DNA of 64,000 nucleotides from DASQGA01 sp963722715. GTDB taxonomy: Bacteria > Actinomycetota > Thermoleophilia > Gaiellales > Gaiellaceae. The translations under genes and the position numbers were made by a program. A model generated the notes under the pieces. It was given only the letters and a program-made list of their open reading frames with translations, made no database searches and was not told the DNA's origin. Positions 25,216 to 35,342 of this stretch are shown piece by piece (position 1 is the stretch's first letter; the number at the start of each line of letters is the position of its first letter). The stretch is from contig CAVROA010000024.1 of assembly GCA_963722715.1 (NCBI GenBank), forward strand, positions 1 to 64,000. Reading direction: 5' to 3'.

Positions 25216-27432
25216 CTAGGCGGAGACGGGGGTCGGCCTGCCCTCAGGCGAAGCCTCGGATTCGAGGTCGAACCGGGGCAGCCACTCGAGCCAGCTCGGC
25301 AGGTACCAGTTCCAGTCGCCGAGGAGCCTCATGGAAGCGGGCAGGAGCACGGCCCTGACAATCGTCGCGTCGAGCAGGACGGCAACGGCGAGCCCGACGC
25401 CGAACTGCTTGAAGAACATCATCGAGAGGGTCGCGAAGACGGCGAACACGAAGACCATGACGATCGCGGCGCTCGTGACCACCCCCGCGGTCGACCGGAT
25501 CCCGTACGCGATCGCCTCGTCGCTCCCGATCCCACGGTGAAACGCCTCACGGATGCGGCTGAGGATGAACACGTGGTAGTCCATCGAGAGCCCGAACAGG
25601 ATCACGAACAGGAGCAGCGGGATCACCGGGTCGATCCCCGAGGTCGAGCTGAAGCCGACGAGGTCCTTTCCGTACCCGTTCTGGAAGACCAGCACGAGGA
25701 CTCCGTAGGACGCGGCCACGGACAGCAGGTTGAGCACGATCGCCTTCGCCGCGATCACGAGCGAGCGGAAGGCGAACAGCATGAGGACGAACGCGAACGC
25801 GAGCACGAACGCGAACACGAGCGGAAGTTCCGACTTGACCTCGTTCTTGGAATCGATCCACGCGGCCGTGAGGCCCGTGACGCCGGCGTCCGCGTCGGGC
25901 AGCGCACCCACGGTCTCGGGAACGACGTCAGTCCGCAACGCGGCGAGCGAGGCCTCTGAGGCCGCGTCGGTGCCCTTGCCTTCGATCGGAACGGTGATGT
26001 TGGCCACCGTCGCGTCGTCATTGACCTCCATCGTGATCGGCTCGTACGCACGGCCGGTGGCGACAGCCCGCTCCCGGAGCTCCTGGATCGCCGCCTGCAC
26101 CTGCGGGGCATTCACATCGGGCGCTTTCACCACGACGTTGGCGGGAAGCGCTTCGCCCGGGAAGGCCTCCTGCATGCGGTTGTAGGTCTGCATGGCGGGC
26201 AGGGACTGCGGAAACGAATCCGGGCCCCCGGTTTGCAGCCGCAGCTGGGTTGCAGGGATGGCGAGCGCGACCAGCACCCCGCCGGAGAGGACGGCCGAGA
26301 GAACCGGCCTCCGCATCACTCGGTCGACGATGGCGCCCCAAAACCGGCCTTGCCCGTCGTCGCTCCGCAGGCGACGGAGGCCCGGCACGCGCAGCCGTTC
26401 GACCTTGTCGCCGAACCTGCAGAGCAGGGCCGGCAGAACGGTCAGCGAGCCGAGCACGGCCATGGCCACCACAGCGATCGTCGCGATCGCGAGCGACGCG
26501 AAGATCTTGTCGCCGGTGAGGAACATGCCCGCCATCGCCGCCATGACCGTCAGGCCCGAGACGAGCACCGAGCGGCCGGAAGTGGCGGCGGCGGTTTCCA
26601 CTGCGGCATGCAGACTCCGTCCCGCCGCGCGTTCCTCGCGGGCCCGCTTCAAGTAGAACATCGAGTAGTCCACGCCTACTGCGAGCCCGATCAGAAGCAC
26701 GAGCGCGGAGGCCTCGTCCGCCATCGGCAGGACGTGACTCGACAGCGCCACCAGCCCAAACGTCCCGAAGACGGCGGTCAGCGCAAGCAGCAGCGGGATA
26801 CCCGCCGCCACGAGCGACCCGAACGCGATCACGAGAATTGCAAGCGTGATCGGCAGGGAGAGCTGGCCGGCCTTCCCGAGGTCGTCGGAGTACGCGGTGA
26901 CGATGCCGTCCTGCGCGCTCGCGTTGCCGAACCCTCCGATGAAGAACTCGGGGTGGACCTGCTGCGCGACGTCGACTCGGTCGAGGACCGGTCCGATCTT
27001 GTCCACGGCGTCATCGGGATTGCCGCGGATCTCGAACGCGACAAGCGCAGCGCGCCCGCTCCCGGAGATCTGACCGGCGTTCTCGGAGTCGAGCGGCGAG
27101 CGCACGTTCTGGACCTCGCCGAGCGTCTCGAGCCGTCGGACGACGTCTTCGATCACGGCGGCGAACGCGGGGTCGGTCGCCCGCAGTGTGTCGTGCTGGA
27201 TCAAGACGTTCTCGCCGACGGGCTGCTTGAAGCCCTCGTCGAGGATCCGCTCCATGCGACCGGATTCGCCCGGCCCCGGCTCGTTCGCGTCGATGCTCTT
27301 CGTCCCGGCCATCGCGCCGAGGGCGAAGACGACGATGACGAACGCGAGCCAGCCGAACGTCGCGGTCTTCCAGTGGTCGGCGCTCCATCGGCCCATCCGG
27401 GCGGCCAGGTTGTTGGACTTGATCGCGGACAT
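25216..27432 (-). CDS. MMPL/RND-family transporter
   Basis: A 738-residue membrane transporter with 12 predicted helices in two halves: a first helix WKTATFGWLAFVIVVFALGA, a large extracellular loop (about 45-170), helix block 190-380 including the VGVDYSMFYLKRAREE segment with GxxxDY(S/A), a second loop, and a repeat block with FGLSMDYHVFILSRIREA. Both GxxxDY motifs are the proton-relay sites of MMPL proteins, which export lipids or drugs. The hydrolase downstream could process or use the cargo (inference). It is divergent from the two-component genes at 27596. Confidence 0.85.
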   Translation of the reverse strand: MSAIKSNNLAARMGRWSADHWKTATFGWLAFVIVVFALGAMAGTKSIDANEPGPGESGRMERILDEGFKQPVGENVLIQHDTLRATDPAFAAVIEDVVRRLETLGEVQNVRSPLDSENAGQISGSGRAALVAFEIRGNPDDAVDKIGPVLDRVDVAQQVHPEFFIGGFGNASAQDGIVTAYSDDLGKAGQLSLPITLAILVIAFGSLVAAGIPLLLALTAVFGTFGLVALSSHVLPMADEASALVLLIGLAVGVDYSMFYLKRAREERAAGRSLHAAVETAAATSGRSVLVSGLTVMAAMAGMFLTGDKIFASLAIATIAVVAMAVLGSLTVLPALLCRFGDKVERLRVPGLRRLRSDDGQGRFWGAIVDRVMRRPVLSAVLSGGVLVALAIPATQLRLQTGGPDSFPQSLPAMQTYNRMQEAFPGEALPANVVVKAPDVNAPQVQAAIQELRERAVATGRAYEPITMEVNDDATVANITVPIEGKGTDAASEASLAALRTDVVPETVGALPDADAGVTGLTAAWIDSKNEVKSELPLVFAFVLAFAFVLMLFAFRSLVIAAKAIVLNLLSVAASYGVLVLVFQNGYGKDLVGFSSTSGIDPVIPLLLFVILFGLSMDYHVFILSRIREAFHRGIGSDEAIAYGIRSTAGVVTSAAIVMVFVFAVFATLSMMFFKQFGVGLAVAVLLDATIVRAVLLPASMRLLGDWNWYLPSWLEWLPRFDLESEASPEGRPTPVSA

Positions 27433-27595
27433 GAGCCTGCCTCCTTCGGTTTGAGAAACTCCGCGACCGACGGTAGGAGGCGAGCTGCGCGATTACGTCG
27501 TCGGAAGGCCGGATTCGGCCTCGTACCAGGCGACGATTCGCGAGTCCCACTCAGGTAGGAGGCGCAACGTCAGACAGTGCGGTACGTTCAAGCGC

Positions 27596-28759
27596 GTGAA
27601 CCGGAGCAGGCTCAGAGAATTCGCGCGCGAGTACTGGTTCGAGCTGCTAATCGGTGCTCTAGGCGTCGCGGCCGTCATCGAGCTGATCCTCCCGCCGGGC
27701 GCGCCGAGCTCGAGCAGGTGGTTCGCCGTACCCGCATTGACGGTCCTGATGCTGCCGCTCTTCACCCGCCGGTGGTTTCCCTTCGGCGCTCCGGCTGCCT
27801 ACTGGATCCTCGCGGCGGCGCTGTCCTTTGTCGACGGCGTCCTGATCCCGTCGATCGAGAGCCTGTTCATCGTCGGGTTGGCGTCCGCCGCCCTGCTCGG
27901 GAATCTGCGCGACGCCAGGCAGGCGTGGACCGGCTTGGTGATCGTCCTCGCAGGCATTACGGCGGTTGTTTACAACATCCCCGGTCACGCGACCGCAGAG
28001 CTCATCCTGATTCCCGTCGAGTTCGGAATCACCTGGGCCGTAGGCTTCGCTCTGCGCGCGCGATCGGAGCAGGCCGAGGCGGCGGAGACACGTGCCATGC
28101 GGGCAGAACGGGAGCGTGAGGCGGCGGCGCGCGTCGCCGTGGCCGAGGAGCGCGCTCGCATCGCGCGCGAGCTGCACGACATCGTCGCCCACGCGGTCAG
28201 CGTCATGGTGCTCCAGGTCGGGGCCGTCCGGCACAAGCTTCCCGAAGCACAGGCCGACGACCGCGATGCGCTCAGGAGCGTCGAGCGGGCCGGACGCACA
28301 GCGCTTACCGAGATGCGCCGTCTCCTGGCGGCCATCCGCCCGGACGGGGACGAAGCCGAGCTCTTGCCGCAGCCTGGCCTCGACGGCCTCGACTTGCTCG
28401 TGGAAGAAATCGGCCGCGCCGGCCTGCCCGTCGAGCTGCATGTCGACGGAGAGCCTTTCCCACTCCCGCGAGGGGTCGAGCTCTCTGCCTATCGCATCGT
28501 TCAAGAAGGTCTGACCAACGCTCTCAAACACGCGCGCGCCACCGTCGCCGACGTCACGGTCCGCTACTGGCCAGATCAGCTGGAGATCGAGGTACGCGAC
28601 AACGGCCAGGGCAGCGCGACGAGCGACGGCCTTGGTCATGGGCTCGTGGGCGTCCGGGAGCGCGTGATGATCTACGGCGGCGAGATGTCTGCGGGAACGG
28701 CAAGCGGAGGCGGATTCGTCCTCAGCACGCGCCTCCCGCTCGGCGACGATCGATCATGA
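27596..28759 (+). CDS. NarL/DesK-type sensor histidine kinase
   Basis: A 387-residue kinase: about five membrane helices in residues 15-155 with very short loops (no large sensor domain), a coiled-coil linker 155-185, a HisKA_3 box RIARELHDIVAHAVSVMVLQ with the phospho-acceptor H194, and a HATPase region with YRIVQEGLTNALKHA (N box) and GHGLVGVRERV (G box). It probably senses a membrane or envelope signal. The GTG at 27596 is 7 nt after TACGTT with no Shine-Dalgarno. It overlaps the response regulator by ATGA. The divergent MMPL operon is a likely target. Confidence 0.9.
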   Translation: MNRSRLREFAREYWFELLIGALGVAAVIELILPPGAPSSSRWFAVPALTVLMLPLFTRRWFPFGAPAAYWILAAALSFVDGVLIPSIESLFIVGLASAALLGNLRDARQAWTGLVIVLAGITAVVYNIPGHATAELILIPVEFGITWAVGFALRARSEQAEAAETRAMRAEREREAAARVAVAEERARIARELHDIVAHAVSVMVLQVGAVRHKLPEAQADDRDALRSVERAGRTALTEMRRLLAAIRPDGDEAELLPQPGLDGLDLLVEEIGRAGLPVELHVDGEPFPLPRGVELSAYRIVQEGLTNALKHARATVADVTVRYWPDQLEIEVRDNGQGSATSDGLGHGLVGVRERVMIYGGEMSAGTASGGGFVLSTRLPLGDDRS

Positions 28760-29445
28760 CGATTCGCGTGCTCGTAGCCGACGACCAGTCGATGGTGCGT
28801 GCCGGCTTTCGCATGCTGCTTGCAGGCGAAGAGGACATCGAGGTCGTGGCCGAAGCGAGCAACGGGCGGGAGGCGGTGGACAAGACCGCCCGGTTTCATC
28901 CAGCCGTCGTCCTGATGGACATCCGCATGCCCGAGCTCGACGGGCTTCAGGCGACTCGACGCATCCTCTCGGCGAACAACGGCGCGCGGATCCTGATCCT
29001 TACGACGTTCGACCTCGACGAGTACGTCTACGAGGCACTGAGAGCAGGCGCAAGCGGCTTCGTCCTCAAGGACGACTCTCCCGAACAGCTGATCGCGGCA
29101 ATCCGCACCGTTGCCGCGGGCGAGGCGCTTCTCTCACCCACGATCACGAAACGCGTAATCCAGAAGTTCGCCCGTATGCCACGTCCCGCGCCTCCGAAGG
29201 AGCTCCAGGATCTCAGCGAGCGCGAACTCGAGATCCTTCGCTTGATCACCCATGGCCTTTCAAATGGGGAGATCGCGCAAGAGCTCTACATCAGCGACAC
29301 CACCGTCAAGACACACGTCACGCACATCCTCCGGAAGCTCAATCTCCGCGACCGCGTCCAAGCAGTCGTGCTTGCCTACCAGACAGGGATCTTCGAGGCG
29401 GACGCGCGGCGGCCAGGCAGTCGCGACGAGAGCCCGACGGGCTGA
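28756..29445 (+). CDS. NarL/LuxR-family response regulator
   Basis: A 229-residue regulator: receiver domain with ADDQ (D9/D10), phospho-acceptor D55 in VVLMDIRMPELDG, T/K residues in LTTFDLDEYVYEALRAGASG and LKDDSP; C-terminal HTH about 150-210 with LSERELEILRLITHGLSNGE, then IAQELYISDTTVKTHVTHIL. It is cotranslated with the kinase upstream (ATGA overlap at 28756-28759). The target promoters are unknown; the adjacent MMPL transporter is the first candidate. Confidence 0.92.
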   Translation: MTIRVLVADDQSMVRAGFRMLLAGEEDIEVVAEASNGREAVDKTARFHPAVVLMDIRMPELDGLQATRRILSANNGARILILTTFDLDEYVYEALRAGASGFVLKDDSPEQLIAAIRTVAAGEALLSPTITKRVIQKFARMPRPAPPKELQDLSERELEILRLITHGLSNGEIAQELYISDTTVKTHVTHILRKLNLRDRVQAVVLAYQTGIFEADARRPGSRDESPTG

Positions 29446-29480
29446 TTTCGCGGCTACTCCGCGGCTGACGACGTGGCACC

Positions 29481-30041
29481 ATGGACGCCGCCTTGCGCAC
29501 GGTCTGTGTTTCAACCCTCGCGGCGCTCGTCGCCGCGGCCCTGCTTACCGCCACCGCCGCCCGGGCGCACCCGACTGGTCCGCACACCGGTTTCCAGTCG
29601 ACCGTCTCCTACATCGAGCCGCAGCTCCCGGGACTGCTCGTGCGGGTGCTCGGCGGCCACGTGCAGCTCTCGGTCGAGAACTTGACGCAAAAGAACGTCG
29701 TGATTCTCGACGAGCGGGGCCAACCGGTCGTGCGGATCCCGCCGGGTCGAACGCGGATCTGGAACGAGCCTCGGATCGGTTCCGCTGAACCACCGCCCGA
29801 CCGCGAGGGGCTCGTCAGGAACTGGCGAATCCCGGGGACCGCCGACGGCCAGCCGTTCGCAATCATCGGTTTCCTCGGCTACCGACCGCCGGCCTCCGAG
29901 TCGAACGATGACGGCGTACCGATGTGGGCAATCGTTACAGGTGCTGGAGCCAGCGTGCTGATCGTGGCCGCCGCCCTCGCCCTCCCGTTCTGGCGACGGG
30001 AGAGCGAGGACGAGCAGCAGGAGTCCGCTACGGAGCTGTGA
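29481..30041 (+). CDS. Hypothetical exported protein with C-terminal membrane anchor
   Basis: A 186-residue protein with a signal peptide (CVSTLAALVAAALLTATAAR, cleavage near AARA-HP at about residue 29), an extracellular beta-rich domain (VSYIEPQLPGLLVRVLGGHV, VENLTQKNVVILDERGQPVV) and a C-terminal membrane helix (MWAIVTGAGASVLIVAAALA) followed by a charged cytoplasmic tail. It resembles copper-export-associated or surface display proteins in layout only. The family is not recognised. It follows the two-component genes by 35 nt and may be in the same transcript. Confidence 0.65.
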   Translation: MDAALRTVCVSTLAALVAAALLTATAARAHPTGPHTGFQSTVSYIEPQLPGLLVRVLGGHVQLSVENLTQKNVVILDERGQPVVRIPPGRTRIWNEPRIGSAEPPPDREGLVRNWRIPGTADGQPFAIIGFLGYRPPASESNDDGVPMWAIVTGAGASVLIVAAALALPFWRRESEDEQQESATEL

Positions 30042-31754
30042 TCAGCGGGCAGTTGTTGCCGGAACCCGGGGTCGGATCCGTGCAGACGATCCGGCCCTGG
30101 ATGGTCGGACTGATCGGTGAGTTCGCCGTTATGTAAGCGGCGAGATCCTGATCCATGATGTTCCGCGTCGTCGACTTGGAGATCACGTTGGGATAGCCGT
30201 CGCCGCCGCTGAGCGTGAAGTCGTTGCTGGCGACCGTGTAGTTCGTCTCGGCGACGACCGCATCGCCGGTGCAGCTGCCATCGGCCGCTTGTCGCACGAT
30301 GTTGGTCACGCGGCTGCCGACAGCCGCCTCGATGTTGTAGGTGAAGCAGAGGCCGGAGATCTGCGCGAAGCGGCCGTTCGCCCCAGGCATCGACGAGACG
30401 CCGTGCTCGAGGAAGGCCTTGACTTCGGCGCCGCTCAGCGTCGTGGTCGTGCTGACGTTCCCGAAGCGGAGCACGGCGAGCGCGCCGCCGCGGGTGATCG
30501 GGAACGGCGGCGTGGCCGGCATCGGCGACGGGCAAAAGCCGCCCGACTCGACGTGCGGGCACGTCAGCGCGTCGCGCAGCCCGCCAGAGTTCGTAATGGC
30601 GAAGTCGGTCCCGTACGCGGCGCGGAGCGCATCCGTCACGACGTTGCCGACGAGCGACTCGCAGAGCCTGCCGTCGACGCGGCCGCACGAGTCGGAGCGC
30701 AGAACCGGCACGGCCGACGAGCCGATCACCGTGCCGAGGATGGGCGCAAGCTGCGCGTTCAGCTCGGCGATGTAGGTCCTGGATGTCCTGATCCGGCGTC
30801 ACCCCCGCTATGAACGGCGTGTGCTGCGTCACGGACTTGTTCGTGACGCCAGTCGCCCGGTCGACGGTGAGCTGGATCTTGGCGAACTGCGCTCCCTTGC
30901 TCAGGTTCTCGACAGCGAGCACCTTGCCGCCCTGATGGAATCCGTTGTAGGTGAAGTTCGTGTGATCGCCGACGATGACGTCGATCAGGTCTCCGTCGAC
31001 GCCGTTCGCGAAGTCGATCAGCTCACCGAAGGCGTTCCCTTCGTCGAAGCCGCGGATCCCCTTGTGCGTGAGGATGACGACGACCTTGAGCGCCTGCATC
31101 CCGCGCCTGCTTTGCTGCCTTGTTCGCAGCGACAACCGAGTTCGTGACCTGGATCGTCCCGAACGAGCCGGGGAACACGAGCTCCGGCGCTTCCTCGTTC
31201 GTGATCCCGATCACAGCGACCCGGACGCCGTCGACGTTGAACAAGACCCGCTTCGAGACGCCGGTGAGGTTCTCCTCGACCCCCTTGAGGTTGGCCGAGA
31301 CGAACGGGAACTCCGCCAAGTCGACCATCCTCTGGGTGTGAGGAATACCACGGTCGAAGTTGTGATTGCCGAACGTGTCGGCGTCGACGTCCATCATGTT
31401 CATCGCCGTGACTGCGGGCTCGTCCTCGAAGAGGTTCGAGATCGCGGGGGTCGCGCCGAATGAATCGCCCGCCATGAAGACGAGCGTGTTCGGGTTGGCG
31501 GCGCGCGCGTTGTCGAAGTACGTCTTGAGGAAGCCCGCTCCGCCGCCCAGGACGGTGGCTGCGCCCGGGTCGACGTCGATCGGCTCGAGCTGGCCGTGCC
31601 AGTCGGAGACCGTGACAAGTTGGATGTTCGTGGTACCCGTCCCTGGCGCCTGTTGGGTCACGGACGATCTGTTGCCCGCTGCCCCGCCCACGAGCGCCGC
31701 GAACGAGACAAGCAGCGTCGCGAGGAGCGCCGCGACGATCATGAGCCTTTTCAT
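30028..31754 (-). pseudogene. Secreted 5'-nucleotidase/metallophosphatase, two frameshifts
   Basis: Three frames together give a protein of about 575 residues. The first holds a signal peptide (MKRLMIVAALLATLLVSFAA), metal sites TVSDWHGQLEPI, MAGDSFGA and DTFGNHNFDRG, and ends in RDAG near 31095; the second continues ALKVVVILTHKGIRGFDEGN and VIVGDHTN; the third, after about 30780, has TYIAELNA and the C-terminal 5'-nucleotidase domain (ESLVGNVVTDALRAAYGTDF, ITNSGGLRD, NDFTLSGGDGYP). It hydrolyses extracellular nucleotides. Both breaks are single-base. It is preceded by a secreted nuclease gene, 11 nt away, on the same strand. Confidence 0.75.
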
Positions 31755-31765
31755 TCTTCTCTCCC

Positions 31766-34137
31766 TTATTTCGGCTTCGGTGTCGGCCGACCGGTCAGAC
31801 GGATCCGGACCAATGACGGCTCGTGATCGGATGCCTGCGCTGACAGCTCTGAGTTCACATGCACGACGTCATAAACGAACGGGAACTGCGTGCGCAGGTT
31901 GCGGCTCAAGAGGATCTGGTCGAGAACCTGCGAGTTGCCCTCGAAGACGTACGAATAACGCTCGTTCTCTGGCAGCGACTTGATCGCCGAGAAGAGCTCG
32001 CCGTCCCCCTCGAGGATGTCGACGGTCTCGGAGAACTCGAAGTCATTGATGTCTCCGAGCACGACGACGTTGGCCGCCGGATCGAATTCAAGGATGTCGT
32101 TGACGAATGCGTTCACAGCCGCCGCCTGGCCATGGCGCGGACCTTCAGTGAACCGCATCGGCGGCTGGTTGTGGCCCATCAGCGGCTGGTCGTCGTTCTT
32201 CGAACTGAAGTGGTTGACGACGACGAACAGCTTCTTGCCGCGGACGTTGAATTCTCCGACGAGCGATTTCCGCGTCGCGACGAACGCCGGATCCGACGGA
32301 TCGATCCTGCCGGGGCTGAACGAGAGTTGTGGCCCCGAGGGCGTTGAGACGACCGACGTCGCTGTGGTCGAGTCACCGCCCGGCCGGTCGATGAAGCTCA
32401 GGCCGCGATCGGTGCGGAAGAGGAACCCGACGCGGATGTTCGCGCCTGGGGCGCCCCCGTCCTGCGTTGTTCACAGGGTCGATCTGCCTGTACTCGTAGA
32501 GCGGGCCGCCCGCGCGCGTGATCGCTTCGATGAGCAGGCGCCACGTCTCCGAGGCGTCGACGACACCGTTATCCGCGGCGCCCCCGTTGTCCTGCACCTC
32601 TTCGATCCCAAGCAGGTCGGGCGAGCGGAGGTTCTGGACGATCTGGCCCGCGAGGCGGTCGAACAGCGCGCCGTCGCCCGGATCCAGGTTCTCCACGTTG
32701 AACGTCCCGATCGTGGTCTCCTGGTCGACCGAGGCCTGTGTCGTCTCCGGCCCGAACGGGCTTGCGATAAACGCCGGCGTCGACGTGGCCTGGATCTTGT
32801 AGTTCGCGAACGTGTAGTCGAGCGGCCCGACGATGGCACCGAGAATGCGTGCCCCGACATCCATGACGGGCATCGCCCGGGCGGGGCGCGGGGAGATGCG
32901 GTCGCGCAGGATCTCGTCGTCGATGGCGATCCGTTCCGGGTTGAAGTCCTCGTACGTCGGGGCCGGCAGGATCCCGCCCCGGGCAGTCCGCGTGCCGGTG
33001 GCCCAGATGCCGTTGTCCGGGAGCAGCGTGATCTCGCCGAAGCTCTCGGTCTCGTTGACGACGTCGCCGTCGTTGACCTGGACGAGCATTCCCTCGAGGC
33101 TCTCCCAGAAGTCGATGCCGTCCTGAGCCGGGTCGAAGGTTGTCGGGCCGGTCTCGACGCTGCCGTTGGTGTCGTTATCGATGATCCCGACCGGCGGCAT
33201 TCGCCCGCCCACGCCGACGACAGTCGCTGCAGGAATGGGATTCCCGGTCGTCACGGGCGTGACAGTCGGGCTAACGAGCTGGGTGACCGTAAGGTTGTTC
33301 GCATTGCTCGGTCGGAACTCGGAGACGCGGCCGGCGACCGTTACCGCATCGCCGACGGTGACCGTCGGCGCGGCGTTCGTGAAGACGAAGATGCCCTCCG
33401 ACGTGTCCGCGCTCGCGTCCGGCGCCGGATCCTGGATCCAGAAGCCTCGACCGCCGGCGGTCCGAAGTGCCGTCACGACACCTTCCACGTCCTTGACGGG
33501 CCGCTCGTTGAGCGGCGAGATGTGAGCGAGTCCCTGGATCTCGCGGATCTTCGCGCTGACGGGTGCGGGGGGTGTCGTCGAGCCCTGGGGTGTGCCTACC
33601 TTCGGCCCGTCGAAATCGGCAACGTTGTCGTTCGTGTCCTGGGCGCCGCCGTTCTTCCGCTCGAACGCGTTGCTGCCGTTCGAGGTCGGAATCGGAAGAC
33701 CCACGCCTTCGCGGCACTGGTCGACCGCACCTTCTGAACTACCCACGCCGTCAACGACCGTTGTGGCGTCGGCAAGTGTGATCCGTGCACCGCCGTCGTC
33801 GGAAATTCCCAGTGCGTACGACACGTCACCAGGGGCCGCAGTGCCGCTCGAGTTTGCGAACAGGTATCGCTGGCCGGGGCCGAGGGTCACACCTGCCGGC
33901 ACGGTCGCCCGCGCCGATGCGCGCACCACTTGCGGCAGCGCAACCCTGCAAGCGCCAGCCTGCGATGCTGACGGGACCTGCCGACGTGTTCAGGAGCTCG
34001 ACGAACTCGTCGTTCCCGTCCACGCCGCGAAACTGAAACTCTGAGATGACGACACCGTTCGAGGACGCGAACGCGGTCGAGCTGCCCCCCAGGACGAGCA
34101 CCGCCAAGCTAAGGGCTAGGACGCATAAACGCAGGAT
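31766..34137 (-). pseudogene. Secreted lamin-tail domain endonuclease/exonuclease/phosphatase, two frameshifts
   Basis: Three frames join to about 790 residues: a signal-like start (LCVLALSLAVLVLGGSSTAF), a lamin-tail domain (NGVVISEFQFRGVDGNDEFV, then GVTLGPGQRYLFANSSG), an OB-fold-like region (VEGVVTALRTAGGRGFWIQD) and an EEP nuclease domain (TFNVENLDPGD, LLGIEEVQDNG, FVVVNHFSSKND, NVVVLGDINDFEFSET, ASDHEP). The family degrades extracellular nucleic acid. Breaks lie near 33935 and in a G run near 32455. The expected start position holds ATC after AGAGGAGACAC, so initiation is uncertain (TTG at 34107 is an alternative). It is cotranscribed with the 5'-nucleotidase. Confidence 0.75.
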
Positions 34138-34372
34138 GTGTCTCCTCTACCCTCGATTGACCCCCCGGCCTTTCAGGGGCCGTGCCGCGGGCATCTTAAC
34201 CGGACACGCTCGGTTAAGTCACGCCAGACGCTGACTCGTGGTGGCATCCGTTCCGCGTCAAGTCGTCTTTGAATTCTCGGCGCGTCGCGCCTAGGCTCCG
34301 TACCGAGATGCAGGCCACCCGGTCCAACCAGGTCAGCACGCACGCGACGCACTACCTCGAGAAGGCCGCTCT

Positions 34373-35315
34373 GTGAGAGCTGCGGTGATCAGCGAGCTCG
34401 GTCGGCCACCCGAGCTCGCCGACCGGCCTGACCCCTCGGGCGAGGCGATTTACGAGGTCTCGGCGGTCTCGCTCAACCCGATCGACGTCAACGTCGGCGC
34501 GGGCCGTTACTTCGGCGGCCATCCCGAGCTTCCGTACGTCCCCGGCTGCGAGGGCGTCGGCCGCGCCCCCGACGGCACGCGCGTCTATCTCTTCAGCAAC
34601 GGCTTCGGCCTCTCTCGCGACGGACTGCTGGCGGAGCGCGCGGCCGCACCGGCCGACCTCGGCATCCCGCTCCCTGACGCGGTGACTGACGAGATCGCCA
34701 GCTTCCTGTGGCATTGCCGGGATGGCGGGCTGGATGCCCGTCGCGTGGCGCGCGCCCGTGCGGAAGGACGACCGCGTGCTCGTGCTCGGCGCGACCGGGA
34801 CAGTCGGGCTCGTCGCCACGCAGGCAGCGAAGCTCCTCGGCGCCGAGCGCGTCGTCGCGGTCGGCCGAAATCCCGAGCGTCTGAAGCGTGCGACCGAGCT
34901 CGGCGCCGACACGACCGTGAGCCTCGAGGAAGACGACCTCGTGGCCGCATTCAAGGAGGCTGCGGGCGGCAACGGCCCCACCCACATCGTCGACACGCTC
35001 TGGGGCCCGCCGGCCGCCGCCGCGATCCAGGCCGCCGCGCCCGGCTGGCGCCTCGTGCAGGTCGGCCAGTCCGCGGACCCTGAGGCAACACTGGCCTCGG
35101 CGGCTATCCGCGGCAAGATGGGCGAGCTTTACGGCTACACCGACTTCGCGGTCCCCAGGGACGAGTTCCGCGAGCAGTACCTGCGCCTCGTCGGCCACGC
35201 GGCCGCGGGCGAGATCGTCTTCGACATCGAGACCTACCCGCTCGAGCGGATCTCGGAGGCCTGGGATCGTCAGGCCAACGGCGCCCACGCGAAGCTCGTC
35301 GTAACGCTGACTTAA
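34373..35315 (+). pseudogene. Zinc-free quinone oxidoreductase-like alcohol dehydrogenase, frameshifted
   Basis: Frame 1 starts at a GTG at 34373 (MRAAVISELGRPPELADRPD) with the GroES-like part VSLNPIDVNVGAGRYF and PYVPGCEGVGRAPDG; frame 2 supplies WMPVAWRAPVRKDDRVLVLG and the NADPH motif ATGTVGLVATQAAKLLGAER, ending in LVVTLT. Together about 313 residues, normal for the QOR branch of medium-chain dehydrogenases. The break is near 34700-34715. No structural zinc cysteines are present. Likely NADPH-dependent reduction of quinones or enones. Confidence 0.7.
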
Positions 35316-35342
35316 GCGGCTAGGCAACGCCGCCGGGATCGC

